Assembly: GCA_009724975.1 (NCBI GenBank)
Contig: SRXB01000002.1
Coordinates: 1-32,144, forward strand
DNA: 32,144 nt
Origin: a bacterium
Lineage (GTDB): Bacteria > Desulfobacterota > Deferrisomatia > Deferrisomatales > BM512
Reading direction: 5' to 3'
The notes beneath the pieces were generated by a model. The model made no database searches. It was not told where the DNA came from and saw only the letters and a list, made by a program, of their open reading frames with translations. How positions within the stretch are numbered: the stretch's first letter is position 1; every line of letters starts with the position of its first letter. This document shows positions 16,269-24,972 of the stretch, in pieces. The position numbers were made by a program, and so were the translations under genes.

Positions 16269-18748
16269 GGTTCAAGGTCCAGGATGATTTGGTTGCACTG
16301 TGTGCATTGCGCCAACCGCGTGTATTTCAGGTTGTGCTTCTGCTTTTCCACCAACGTCACGTAGCATTTTGGGCAAATCCCCTCGCTCTTCCCTTTGAGT
16401 TTCTCGAGGAAAAATACCTTGCCCTTTGCGATTTTGGCTTTTGCCAAGAATTCCTGGCCGACGGGCCCCTTGAAAATGAAGGCGGCCCCGTCAAGCGGAG
16501 CCCCGGCATTGTAGTTCGCAATCTGCTCGCTCAGGAGGCTGCGAGTCGTCTTTGTCCCCAACACGTCTCGGAGTGCCTGGCTTAGGTCGACTGGCTGCTC
16601 GTCCGTCAGAAACTCGGTAAAACCGACGTTCACGTCATCAATAAGCGCCTCTCTTGCAACGTCGACGTCGACCTCCCCGCCCCAGTAAGATTCCAGAGCT
16701 TCGTGGAGCCTCGTCAGACGTTCTCCCCTCTCTTCATCGTCATCAGTCTGGGCAGCTACAATGGCGGCGTTGGTGACGAAGTGCTGCTCCAACGCGCCCG
16801 ACTCGTCCTTGGAATACCTCTCCCGGGAAACCGCCCAGAGCCACTCGTTGACGAACTTCGTGGCCTCGTCCCGCTCCTTGAGCCGCCGGTACATGTACAT
16901 CGACACTTCAAACCAGATAACCAGTGCGGTTTTGACGACCTCTCGATCCGTGGCGCCCCTGACGGCACCTCTCATGACGCTGGAAAAATTATCAAAACTC
17001 GTCTTCAGGGCTCTCTGGTCCCGGTATTCCTGTTTTTTCTGTTTACCGGTTTTCTTTCGACCGTCGATTTCATCGGGGTCCACTTCTATGTCCGTGTCCT
17101 CACCCCTGTTGTGCCCCAGGAGAATCCGCCGAACCTGCGCCAGAATATCCCCTCGCCCGTGGGTGCCGAATGGCGTGGGTCCATCGTTGGGGTCGATGGG
17201 CGTGCCGTCCGGCGCGATCAAATCCAATTCGATCGTGACCGCCTGCTCGAGTTTCTCGCCACCCGGCACGGCCTCTTTCTTTCTCGCGTGCTTGATGGGG
17301 GTACGAAACGCTAGGTGGTGCTTCCCCGCACTGATCGCCAAAAAATCCAGCAGGGCGACCTCGTCATCGACAGTTTCCGTGCGATTGATAAAGCGAACGA
17401 AAGAGCGGTATTCCTTCGAGAGCCCGAGGATATCCTCGTGGTTCACCCAACCGCGACCGGAGATTTCCTCTCTGGTCATCTTAAGCTGGAGACCTGGGCC
17501 GAACAGGATTTGCTCCGAGGCCTCGAGGCGGCAATGGAAGAGACCGTGGGAGTCGACCTCAACGGCAAACTCGAGGGAATCCCCCCCCTTGTTTTCCAGT
17601 AAGCCCTGCCACTCCCCCGGCTGCGGCTCCTGCGCCAAAACGACCCCCTGCAGCAGCCCGTCCTTTTTGAGCGACGCGTAGATGAGGCACTTGCCGCTGA
17701 GCCCGCTGGCCTTGTAGTCGAACTTGACCGCTTTCGACGGGAAGGCTGCCGGCTCCCACTGGAGGGCCTCGCCACCCTTGGGAGTCCTGCGGACGACGCC
17801 GACCTCGACGTTGTCGACGCTGCACAGGGCTTTACTCGTAGCGTTGACACTCCCCGTCAACTCGATGACTTCGCCACCCTCTGCACCGATTTGAAACCAC
17901 TTCGCGTGCAGCCCCCTGTTCGCGGAGGGGACGACGGGCTTTTGGGCTTTCAGCGAGACACCCCAATGTGCTGACGAGTCAAAGGGGAAGTTGACTGCCT
18001 GTTTCGATTTGGTCGGCAAACCGATGCTTAGAGCGGTCGGTTTTAGGCTTTCGATGAGGCTCTTAACAGCCGAGCCGTCGTTGTCGTAATAGGGGGAGAG
18101 AATGTTGACTTCCCTGATTTTCCCAACCCCGGCGCAGAATTTGGCCATCTGCCCGACGATCGGCTCTGCGACCGTGTGCCAGAGTCTCGGTTGATCTTCC
18201 GGGGGGCTGGGGGCGGTTTTAGCCGCGCGCAGGGCTAGGGAGGAGAATTTATCAAGCCAGTCTCTTTCAGGGACAGCCCAGTTGTCCTTGATCGACAGGG
18301 ATTCCAGGAAGTCAGCGAAGTCTTCAAAAGCCAGAGGGCTCAGATCGGGGGTCAGTATCTCGAAGACCTCGAGGTTTCTGCCGAACCCGCCAAACGTCAC
18401 ATTCCCGCTGCCTACGACCAGGACATCCCCCTCATCGGAAGCGAGATACATGCACTTGGCGTGGAAAACCCCGTTCGGCAAAGCCACCGGTATGAGCCGA
18501 TAATCCTGCCCCACCTGGTGCGAACGGCGTTCGCTCAACGACATCTGGTAGCCGTCGGCGTCAGCGATCAGGTAAACCTCGCGGCACCCTTTCTTCCTGA
18601 GTTCCCTCATCACGAATGACTCGAAGAACGTCAAGCTCAAGGCGTAGGTCGTGAACAGCGCCTGCTTCCAGTTCCGATAGCCCAGGATCTCAGTAATAGA
18701 AAAGCCGTCCACATGTCCCCCTAGTTCCCGCATCAATAACAACTTCAA
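16265..18748 (-). CDS. PLD-superfamily phosphodiesterase with C-terminal zinc ribbon
   Basis: An 827-aa protein with two phospholipase-D type HxK-N motifs: FHAKCM with GSGN (H96, K98, N116) and LHAKWF with TGSVN (H281, K283, N302). Together these would form one active site. PLD proteins of this layout act as nucleases in several defence systems. Residues ~350-780 are uncharacterised and helical towards the end, and the last ~40 residues hold a zinc ribbon (CPKC...CTQC). The start at 18748 is a TTG; ATG 18733 is a good alternative. It lies 56 bp after the HARE-wHTH gene and is coupled to the 529-aa gene. A run of eight G occurs in its coding strand at 17581-17588. Confidence 0.82.
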   Translation of the reverse strand: MKLLLMRELGGHVDGFSITEILGYRNWKQALFTTYALSLTFFESFVMRELRKKGCREVYLIADADGYQMSLSERRSHQVGQDYRLIPVALPNGVFHAKCMYLASDEGDVLVVGSGNVTFGGFGRNLEVFEILTPDLSPLAFEDFADFLESLSIKDNWAVPERDWLDKFSSLALRAAKTAPSPPEDQPRLWHTVAEPIVGQMAKFCAGVGKIREVNILSPYYDNDGSAVKSLIESLKPTALSIGLPTKSKQAVNFPFDSSAHWGVSLKAQKPVVPSANRGLHAKWFQIGAEGGEVIELTGSVNATSKALCSVDNVEVGVVRRTPKGGEALQWEPAAFPSKAVKFDYKASGLSGKCLIYASLKKDGLLQGVVLAQEPQPGEWQGLLENKGGDSLEFAVEVDSHGLFHCRLEASEQILFGPGLQLKMTREEISGRGWVNHEDILGLSKEYRSFVRFINRTETVDDEVALLDFLAISAGKHHLAFRTPIKHARKKEAVPGGEKLEQAVTIELDLIAPDGTPIDPNDGPTPFGTHGRGDILAQVRRILLGHNRGEDTDIEVDPDEIDGRKKTGKQKKQEYRDQRALKTSFDNFSSVMRGAVRGATDREVVKTALVIWFEVSMYMYRRLKERDEATKFVNEWLWAVSRERYSKDESGALEQHFVTNAAIVAAQTDDDEERGERLTRLHEALESYWGGEVDVDVAREALIDDVNVGFTEFLTDEQPVDLSQALRDVLGTKTTRSLLSEQIANYNAGAPLDGAAFIFKGPVGQEFLAKAKIAKGKVFFLEKLKGKSEGICPKCYVTLVEKQKHNLKYTRLAQCTQCNQIILDLEP

Positions 18749-18804
18749 ACCGCCTGCTGTAATGTTTGCCGTTCTTGGTCGCCGTCACTCCTCCCGTTCT
18801 TCCA

Positions 18805-19812
18805 TTAAGCGTGAGCGGGCTTTCTTGCTTTGACTGCACCGATGATCAGATTGTCGACGATTTTCAGCGGGGAGGTATCCCATGGGAACTCCTCACTTCG
18901 ACGGGCCCAGTGCTCTGTTGCGCTCGAAAATTCCTGGCTGGAGATCACCGGGACGAAGAACTTTTCGATGAGCCCCCGCATGAGATCCCATTGGCCGTGC
19001 AGGTCATTAGTGATGTTTTTGCTCCCGAGAAGGTGCGCCAACGTGTATTCCCTGTCGATCGGTGGCACGAGATTGGGGATGAGGTGGTGCATGACCTTAG
19101 AATTGCCGACGAGCCTCGTGCGGCTGGCCATCACGTCGATCCCCTCGAAAATCTCGCGTACGGCCCCCCAACGCGTCTCGTCCATCTGCGTGAGATCGAA
19201 CTGTTGGGCTTCGTGGATCCTGGCCACCAACGCCTCCACGCTGCGCAGGAAACGCTCGAAGGGACGCATCTTCGAGCCCTTTCCTCCCATGCGGTGCATG
19301 CCCCAAGAGGCCAGGGTGGCATAGACATACTCGAGGTGGGAGGTTGAGCACGGGGTTTGGCGAGTTTCCAGCGCTCTTCGGTGAAAGTATAGGCTGGGCC
19401 CCCCGAACACTTCCGCCTCGTAGTAGGCGACGTGATAAGGCCCCAAGTTTTCGAGCAGATCGCGAACCTTTTCGGGAAGCCCCTGGCCGGGACGCGCTCG
19501 CCGGCGAGGCGCCTCGCCCCGCCGCACGGACTCCTCGCGAGGGGCAGCACCCCCATCAGCCAGGAGGGAAATCCTCATCGGACGGGTGCTAGTGTCACGC
19601 CGCAACCGCCGGTCGGTCCTGACGGCCGTGTAGATGTTGGCCAGGAGAGCGTGATCGAGGGAGGTGTAGTTGCCTTTCTCGACATTCTTTAGCTGCGAGT
19701 CCGTCCCATAAAACTCGGGATGACTTCTTTTGATGATCTCGTGGATTTCCTGGGGTGTGATGGGGGCTCTTGCATTCGCGATTATGGTTCTTAATAGCTC
19801 AGCAAAGTTCAT
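18805..19812 (-). CDS. HARE-type wHTH protein with unknown C-terminal domain
   Basis: A 335-aa protein. Residues 1-75 (MNFAELLRTIIANARAPITP, then HEIIKRSHPEFYG...) match the HARE-HTH (HB1/ASXL) winged-helix, a module found in restriction-related and chromatin proteins. After a charged linker (~85-110), the C-terminal ~220 residues contain the block GNSKVMHHLIPNLVPPIDRE, which I recall from uncharacterised bacterial and archaeal proteins without known function. I set the start at ATG 19812, where GGGGGAG lies 5-6 nt upstream; an earlier ATG at 19848 lacks this. It probably gives DNA recognition to the PLD/529-aa module that follows. Confidence 0.75.
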   Translation of the reverse strand: MNFAELLRTIIANARAPITPQEIHEIIKRSHPEFYGTDSQLKNVEKGNYTSLDHALLANIYTAVRTDRRLRRDTSTRPMRISLLADGGAAPREESVRRGEAPRRRARPGQGLPEKVRDLLENLGPYHVAYYEAEVFGGPSLYFHRRALETRQTPCSTSHLEYVYATLASWGMHRMGGKGSKMRPFERFLRSVEALVARIHEAQQFDLTQMDETRWGAVREIFEGIDVMASRTRLVGNSKVMHHLIPNLVPPIDREYTLAHLLGSKNITNDLHGQWDLMRGLIEKFFVPVISSQEFSSATEHWARRSEEFPWDTSPLKIVDNLIIGAVKARKPAHA

Positions 19813-19826
19813 GTATGCTCCCCCGA

Positions 19827-19865
19827 TGGGCCGAAGCCCAGCCATCATTCAGCGCTCAAATGATG
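19827..19865 (-). other. Two RNA hairpins in the gap before the HARE-wHTH gene
   Basis: On the minus strand CATCATT-N9-AATGATG (19843-19865) spans the stop codon of the zinc-finger gene. It is followed by TGGGC-TTCG-GCCCA (19827-19840), a UUCG tetraloop hairpin just 5' of the next ribosome-binding site. There is no U-tract, so this is not a standard terminator. mRNA stabilisation or translation control is possible. Confidence 0.45.
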
Positions 19866-20668
19866 TGATCTGAAATTACGTGCATCAACAAGGACTTCTT
19901 GGAAAACAGCCTGTTGCAGATATCGCAACGCACCAATCTAGTTTCAGTCGAATTTTCGACGTGATTGTGGTGTCGGCATAAATGTTTTATGAGTTTTCGG
20001 TAATCGACTTCCATATTACAGTATGGGCATACAGGTTCAGCATTGTGAACAATCTGGTTATCATCTGGATCTTTTTCACGCCATCCACTTGTTAATTTTG
20101 TTTTTTTCTTTGCAGTTTTGTATTTAATAATATCAAATACCTTTTTTTCATTAAACAGCAAGACCACTTGTTTCTTTTCTCTTGAGAAACAAATTATCTC
20201 TCCAGCAAGGTCTGCATAGCCATTTTCAACTATCATCCGCAAATATTCGCCATTAGAGTGTCGTACGAGGAGTTGAGCAAACGATTCTCCTGAGGCTTGA
20301 CTGGCCCTTACCACCAGACCAAGTTCTGGATCTAGAATTTGGTGCGCGGGGATAGCACTGACTACGGCCGGGGTGAAAGCCCCTCTAGATTGGTAAGAAT
20401 CGAAGCACCCATGCCTTGGCCAAGGCCAGCCAAGGTCATCGACCCAGACGCTCCCTCCGTTGTGTCGAATAAAGAAGACATCCTCTCCGCAAATCGGACA
20501 CTTGGATGGTGCACAGAATTCAGCTTCATCCCAGGCGTAAATCTTTTCCTGAAACCACCCTCTCGTAGGGTGTTCAAACCCGGCATTATAGCCTCCACCT
20601 CCTCCGAGGTGCCCCTCACCACCAAAACCACAGGTGCAGTTCAGGGAGTGGTTCCAAGCATTGCACAT
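19856..20668 (-). CDS. Multi-zinc-finger protein with two C-terminal C2H2-like fingers
   Basis: A 270-aa protein. The N-terminus has CTCGFGGEGHLGGGGGY, then CPICGEDVFFIRHNGGSVWV followed by DDLGWPWPRHGC. This resembles a widespread bacterial motif (CPxCG...FDELGxPWPxHxC) thought to bind zinc. The C-terminus has two C2H2-like fingers: CPYC-...-HLCRHH and CDIC-...-HVISDH. The part between (codons at ~19990-20260) is much more AT-rich and lysine-rich than neighbouring genes, suggesting a fusion or separate origin. It lies 13 bp after the 477-aa gene, with GAGGGG upstream of its ATG. Probably nucleic-acid binding; role unknown. Confidence 0.72.
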   Translation of the reverse strand: MCNAWNHSLNCTCGFGGEGHLGGGGGYNAGFEHPTRGWFQEKIYAWDEAEFCAPSKCPICGEDVFFIRHNGGSVWVDDLGWPWPRHGCFDSYQSRGAFTPAVVSAIPAHQILDPELGLVVRASQASGESFAQLLVRHSNGEYLRMIVENGYADLAGEIICFSREKKQVVLLFNEKKVFDIIKYKTAKKKTKLTSGWREKDPDDNQIVHNAEPVCPYCNMEVDYRKLIKHLCRHHNHVENSTETRLVRCDICNRLFSKKSLLMHVISDHII

Positions 20669-20682
20669 ATACCCCTCGATAG

Positions 20683-22116
20683 TTATGCGACGCCTCTAGG
20701 TTCATCACTTATCCCCGGCACCAGCGGCGTGCCGGGCTCGGGCCTGAACACGGTCTCTTCCACCTCAAATAGGTCGTACTTGAGGATTTCGAAACCAACC
20801 GCTTCACACGTGCAGTCCGACTCCTCAAGGGTGACGACGCGGAGCCTGCCGGTCCCGGATTCCCTATCGACGGCGACGACGGGCACCTCGCCGCAGGACA
20901 GGGCAAGAACCCCCTCCGCCGGCAAGGGGATGGCCGATTGGGTAGCCGTCGGCACCTTGCCAATCCTGAATTCGGGAACTTCAGCGTCATAGACAAAGTT
21001 CAGCGACTCCTCCCAGCGCCATGATGCCAGAATTTCCAAGGCTGCGTAAATCGTGATTGTGCCTCCCTGCAACGAAAGGAGTTCGCCCAGGAGGTCAACC
21101 TCCTGCCGGGTGAACGGCACCGGGTTCTTCTTGCATACCGCGACATGGGCGGCAACGGCCTTTTCGGTTGGTTCGAGGTAGGAGAACCACTCCTCTCTCG
21201 TCAGGTTGGGGTCTATCTTGGATGCTTCGTCAAACGCCCTGCGCTCCTCTTCGGTGGGCAAGTCAGAGCGCCCGAGGACTGCCGATCTTGGGCAGCTGGC
21301 CCTCAATTCGAATAAGGGGAGCCCCTCGCCGATCGTCTGTGACATACCGACGGCGACCCTGGCGCGGGGCTTTCCCTCCTCGACATCATCCAGGTAGGCG
21401 CTCCAGAAAAAGGCCGTGTGCAGCCACAGGCTCTCCCAGTGGAACTTCTTCCGGTCCGGCGTGAACACGAGGTCAGGGACAAGCAGCAGGCTGTACCGCC
21501 AGAGGTAGCTCGCGAACGGGCTGCCGTCAGGCTCGTGGTCCTGAAGGGTCACGACGCGCAACAGGCCCGTGCCCTGGTCGCGGCCGACGGCGACCCCCCG
21601 CACATTGCCACCCTTCAGGTGAACGAACCCTATGTCCGGCAATGAAGGGCCCCAGTGACCGGGGCTCATCGCCGCCTGCCCGGGGGGCTGAACGAGCCCA
21701 GGCAGCTCGGGCTCGACCGGCTCGGCCCAGCGGTTGGCGGTGAGCACGTTAAGGAGCGGGTCCATCACCGAGGAGTAGCTGCGCACCATGGCAACCTCGC
21801 CAAGCAGCTCAAATACCCGCTGGCCGAGTTCCGATTCCTCGGGGGTGAACGGGACAGGGGCTTTTTTGTACCTTTGCTGGAGGGCCTCGGCCTGGGCCTC
21901 GATCATGTCGATGTCTATCGCCATGCCGGCGGCAAGGTGGCCGTGGATATAGCGATGCCCCCAGAGGATGAAAGTGTCCATTCGGGATGGGTCCCGCCCT
22001 TGGCGCAGGTCCTCCTCGCTGGCGACCGCCCACGTCGGGACGCGAAAGGACCGCCCGCCCCATTCGCAGGGGTAAAGCTCCACGAGCCAGTACATCTGAA
22101 CATTGTTGTCATCCAT
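20683..22116 (-). CDS. Unknown protein with an internally duplicated domain, paralogue of the Sel1-fusion protein
   Basis: A 477-aa protein of no family I can name. It aligns over its whole length with residues ~325-746 of the Sel1-repeat protein encoded at 28159-30399 (YPCEWGG / YPCEWDG, RMDTFILWG / RMDTLVSWG, SYLWRYSLL / SFLWRYSLL). Within each protein the domain is itself repeated twice. Each unit begins with NPVPFT-x2-E and a helical stretch ending in RW, then a beta-rich part with VAVxRxxGTGxLRVVTL. The start is ATG 22116 with GAGGGG upstream. It heads the second block, right after the terminator of the riboswitch operon. No catalytic motif or membrane segment is evident. Confidence 0.72.
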   Translation of the reverse strand: MDDNNVQMYWLVELYPCEWGGRSFRVPTWAVASEEDLRQGRDPSRMDTFILWGHRYIHGHLAAGMAIDIDMIEAQAEALQQRYKKAPVPFTPEESELGQRVFELLGEVAMVRSYSSVMDPLLNVLTANRWAEPVEPELPGLVQPPGQAAMSPGHWGPSLPDIGFVHLKGGNVRGVAVGRDQGTGLLRVVTLQDHEPDGSPFASYLWRYSLLLVPDLVFTPDRKKFHWESLWLHTAFFWSAYLDDVEEGKPRARVAVGMSQTIGEGLPLFELRASCPRSAVLGRSDLPTEEERRAFDEASKIDPNLTREEWFSYLEPTEKAVAAHVAVCKKNPVPFTRQEVDLLGELLSLQGGTITIYAALEILASWRWEESLNFVYDAEVPEFRIGKVPTATQSAIPLPAEGVLALSCGEVPVVAVDRESGTGRLRVVTLEESDCTCEAVGFEILKYDLFEVEETVFRPEPGTPLVPGISDEPRGVA

Positions 22117-22250
22117 GCGTGCGCCCCCTCAGGCAATGCTTAAGATGCAGGGCCCACCATAATGCGGCAGCCATGCGCCCCCAGCTTATCTTACCCGGCG
22201 GAATGTCAGGATAAGTCACAACGGCTTGCCGTCCATGATACCCACCCAGG

Positions 22251-22289
22251 AAAACATCCGGCCACACCATTTCGATAATGGGTGGCCGG
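22251..22289 (-). terminator. Rho-independent terminator of the riboswitch operon
   Basis: Stem CCGGCCAC (22258-22265) pairs with GTGGCCGG (22282-22289), extended by CCATT/AATGG with one bulged base. On the minus strand it is followed by TTTT (22251-22254). It lies 50-90 bp after the 171-aa gene's stop and separates the riboswitch operon from the 477-aa gene. The rest of the 221-bp gap contains a CTTATC/GATAAG inverted repeat with 19-nt spacing but no clear promoter. Confidence 0.75.
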
Positions 22290-22337
22290 GGCGTGCCTGA
22301 AGCGCACAGTTCGCTTTGGGGAATTTACGGGAACGGG

Positions 22338-22853
22338 CTATCTGGCCGGTTCAAAATCTCTGCGCAACTGTCGGTCAAATCCTTCAATGGCCTGCACGAT
22401 GAAATCAAACCAGCCATCGACATCAGGGTCCTGATCATAGCTGCCGCGCCGGGAAGAATAGGTGAGTTTGAGGGTGGCCCTTTCCTCAAAACCACTCGGG
22501 CGGAGCCTTTTCGTCACCTCGAATTCCACATCGTTGTCCCCTTCAAGGAACACATTCCTAGCGACACCGGGAAAGCCCTGCTGATCGGTTGGTAGTCGCT
22601 TGAACTCCTCCATGTACTCGACGTTGATCCGGAGGTAAACATGTGGTCTGTTCAGCGAAAGACGCCCCATGCCGGAAGAGACACCATCACATATGTTTAT
22701 CAAGGTCAGGCTGCGCAATCGGTTCAGCTTTTCGAGCCAGCTATCTTTCAGATTCTTGTCCACGCACCGCCCGTTCCAGAGTCGTTCATGAGGCCTGCAC
22801 TCCCTGCGGTTTGGCGCCATCTGCGGCGGAATGAGATTTACTCCCTGTGCCAT
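22338..22853 (-). CDS. Unknown 171-aa protein
   Basis: I recognise no family. The sequence opens with a Cys/Arg-rich stretch (ECRPHERLWNGRCV), followed by alternating beta-like segments (HVYLRINVEYM, DVEFEVTKRLR, ATLKLTYSS) and an acidic end. This suggests a small beta-rich globular protein. It lies 81 bp after the ADP-ribosylglycohydrolase gene and directly before the terminator, so it is probably the last gene of the riboswitch operon. It has no signal peptide or membrane segment. Confidence 0.6.
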   Translation of the reverse strand: MAQGVNLIPPQMAPNRRECRPHERLWNGRCVDKNLKDSWLEKLNRLRSLTLINICDGVSSGMGRLSLNRPHVYLRINVEYMEEFKRLPTDQQGFPGVARNVFLEGDNDVEFEVTKRLRPSGFEERATLKLTYSSRRGSYDQDPDVDGWFDFIVQAIEGFDRQLRRDFEPAR

Positions 22854-22934
22854 AAAACCTCTCAGATGTGATGATGGTCTTCACCTGCAATCAAAATGTG
22901 GATATTGCTGCAAGGTCGACGGGGGTTGTGCCTG

Positions 22935-24560
22935 TTATTCCGGTTTGGGATCGCGCCAGCAATTGTCGAGCATCCGGTCTGCGAGCCCGGTCAGTTCCTC
23001 GCGGAACTCAAGCTCACCCAGATAATCGGCATCCGTCTTCATGTCGGTTATGGCGAAGAGGTCCCGATCGCTGTCGGTCTTAACCTTCTGCCAATACTGG
23101 CGGTCCATGTTTCTATGGAGGCCGTTCAGTGCCCCGCAGAACGTGCCGGCCATGGCGGCGACCGTGTCCGAATCGACGCTCTCGTTGACGGCGTTGTAGA
23201 TGACCCGGTCGAAGTGGCCAGGGGAGAAGAGGAAGCAGTAGAGGGCGAACGGCAAGCTTTCCAGCACATAGGCACCACTCCAGAACTCTTCCTGGACCTG
23301 GGCGGGCAGTTGCTTTTCATCCAGGAACCGGGGGATGTCGTCGCGTATCCTCGAAGCCAGAGTCGATGGTTGGCCATCTTTGCGGGTCACATACTGACCG
23401 CCGCCCTCGATGCCGGCGATGGCGTCCGCCAGATCCCGGCAAAAAAGGGTCTTCTGCCCAAGATCCGACAGTTGATTGACGTTGATCCGCAGCAACATGG
23501 CCACGGCATAGGCCATGACAATACTGCTGGCAATCGCCATCGGGTCGTTATGGGTGACCATGGCCTGCATGCCGGCGGCCAGCTTGAGCTCGTCGAAGTC
23601 GTTGCGGAAGAAGATCCCCACCGGGGAGGCGCGCATCGCCGCGCCGTTCCCCGAGGAGGCGACGCCGGCCTCGTACCAAGGGAGCTTCTTGTCCTTGTAA
23701 TTGCCGACGAACTGCCTGGTCGCCTGACCGATGCCACGAATGTGCTCGCGGGTGAACCGCTTTGCCAAGTCATCCGGGACCAGCCTGCCATTGGTCAGCA
23801 GTGACTCGGCGAGCCACCATGTCATCTGGGTGTCATCGGTTATCGTGCCGACCGGCCCGGATTGCCACCCATGCCACGGCGCGTACCAGGTGGCCGGCGC
23901 GCACGTGCCGGGGAGCCGCCCCTCCATCTGCCTCCCTATGGCGTCGCCGATGGCCCCGCACAGGATCGCGCCCCGGACCTTGTCTTCGAGCCAACGCTTG
24001 CCTGACGGGCCCAGGTCTTCGTCCAGGTTGCCTTTCAGTGGTTTGTCGACCCCGACGTGCATGAAGTCGCAGCACAAGGCCCCCTTGTGGAAGATCTCCG
24101 TGTAGATCCCGTGGAGGGCCTCATCCCCCGAGCTCTTCTTCCTGATGGGCTTTGCCACCTGACTGCCGCCTTTCCGCCCCTTCAGCCAATTGCAGTAGAT
24201 GTCATTGGTGGCAAAGAAAAGCGTATCATTCGTTTCGTTATCGACGACGGAAATCCCCTCATTGAACTTGACGCCTGTGACGGAGCAGATGCCGGGCTTG
24301 TATGTTTGCGGTTCATTATCTCCGCACCACGGGATGCGGGTGTAATAACCCTCGAAGATCCCTGATGAGTACACGGGCCCTTTGATGGCTGGCATCTTGT
24401 CGGGAACCTTGTCTCTCCACCCTTCCCAATTGTTGCAGTAGGTCCAGAAGGGCACGGTGATACTGACCCCGCGCAATTCGCACCTGCCGCCTTGAGTCCG
24501 GTCCCCCCCAGTGCGGTTCCACGCACACGTTCCGCAATTATCTGGCCCGCCGTTTGGCAT
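22935..24560 (-). CDS. ADP-ribosylglycohydrolase (ARH/DraG family) with N-terminal zinc site
   Basis: A 541-aa protein. From ~residue 190 it is an ADP-ribosylglycohydrolase: GAILCGAIGDAIG, dinuclear-metal motif TDDTQM (241-246), GNGAAMR (304-310), VTHNDP (335-340) and the C-terminal metal motif DSDTVAAMAG (~463-472). Such enzymes remove ADP-ribose from proteins, nucleic acids or small metabolites. The first 50 residues add CGTC...C...C (C9, C12, C27, C42), a likely zinc site. Residues 60-185 are unique, with GNGA-independent sequence of unknown role. The start has GGGGGA 10 nt upstream and the gene follows the HExxH gene by 5 bp. All visible metal ligands are intact, so it is probably active. 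Confidence 0.88.
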   Translation of the reverse strand: MPNGGPDNCGTCAWNRTGGDRTQGGRCELRGVSITVPFWTYCNNWEGWRDKVPDKMPAIKGPVYSSGIFEGYYTRIPWCGDNEPQTYKPGICSVTGVKFNEGISVVDNETNDTLFFATNDIYCNWLKGRKGGSQVAKPIRKKSSGDEALHGIYTEIFHKGALCCDFMHVGVDKPLKGNLDEDLGPSGKRWLEDKVRGAILCGAIGDAIGRQMEGRLPGTCAPATWYAPWHGWQSGPVGTITDDTQMTWWLAESLLTNGRLVPDDLAKRFTREHIRGIGQATRQFVGNYKDKKLPWYEAGVASSGNGAAMRASPVGIFFRNDFDELKLAAGMQAMVTHNDPMAIASSIVMAYAVAMLLRINVNQLSDLGQKTLFCRDLADAIAGIEGGGQYVTRKDGQPSTLASRIRDDIPRFLDEKQLPAQVQEEFWSGAYVLESLPFALYCFLFSPGHFDRVIYNAVNESVDSDTVAAMAGTFCGALNGLHRNMDRQYWQKVKTDSDRDLFAITDMKTDADYLGELEFREELTGLADRMLDNCWRDPKPE

Positions 24561-24565
24561 TGTGT

Positions 24566-24946
24566 TTATTTCCCCCTTATCCTTGAATGACCTTCAAGGG
24601 GGTTCAGTTGCCACGCCTCCCCAAAAGTCTTCCTCTTCACGAGGCATTGCCAGAAATACCAGCCCCCCAGGAACAGGGCCACACCCCAGGGGGAGTAGCG
24701 GCGCATCTGCCGAACATGCTCGTACTCGTGCTGATAGACGTAATCGTAGGACGGCGTTGTCGTGCCGGCGATGTCGGCGCGGATCAAAATGACATTCAAA
24801 AAGGCCATGCCATACCCACCCATCGGCAGCCGCCTGACCCGCACCACTGCGACAGGCAGCCAGGTCCACAGCCAAATCGAGAGCATCAGCCCGAAGAACA
24901 CTGCTATCGGGAGATCGCCAGTGAACAGGATCGACAACAACCGCAT
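24566..24946 (-). CDS. Small membrane protein with HExxH metalloprotease-like motif
   Basis: A 126-aa protein. It has one or two N-terminal transmembrane segments (residues ~5-37, very hydrophobic), the motif YQHEYEHVRQM near residue 72 (HExxH as HEYEH), and a further hydrophobic segment WGVALFLGGWYFW (~87-99). The HExxH-centred layout recalls tiny membrane-embedded zinc peptidase-like proteins, though a third metal ligand is not evident. It is followed by the ADP-ribosylglycohydrolase after 5 bp, indicating co-translation. GGAAAG upstream supports the ATG. Confidence 0.7.
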   Translation of the reverse strand: MRLLSILFTGDLPIAVFFGLMLSIWLWTWLPVAVVRVRRLPMGGYGMAFLNVILIRADIAGTTTPSYDYVYQHEYEHVRQMRRYSPWGVALFLGGWYFWQCLVKRKTFGEAWQLNPLEGHSRIRGK

Positions 24947-24972
24947 ATGAGCTTTCCAACAGCCTGCTAGTG

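Noticed and set aside
16761..17681. A 306-codon plus-strand frame inside the PLD gene.
   Set aside because: The sequence is Ser/Arg/Pro-rich as expected of an antisense frame, and the PLD motifs lie on the opposite strand.
16265..19812. Assignment of the PLD module to DISARM.
   Set aside because: DISARM needs DrmA helicase, DrmB DUF1998 and a methyltransferase, none of which is present.
22140..22165. Possible second sigma-54 site upstream of the 477-aa gene.
   Set aside because: Only GC and CC dinucleotides align; most other consensus positions mismatch.
22896..23804. A 302-codon plus-strand frame opposite the ADP-ribosylglycohydrolase gene.
   Set aside because: The hydrolase motifs on the minus strand are unambiguous; the plus frame has no recognisable domain or start signal.
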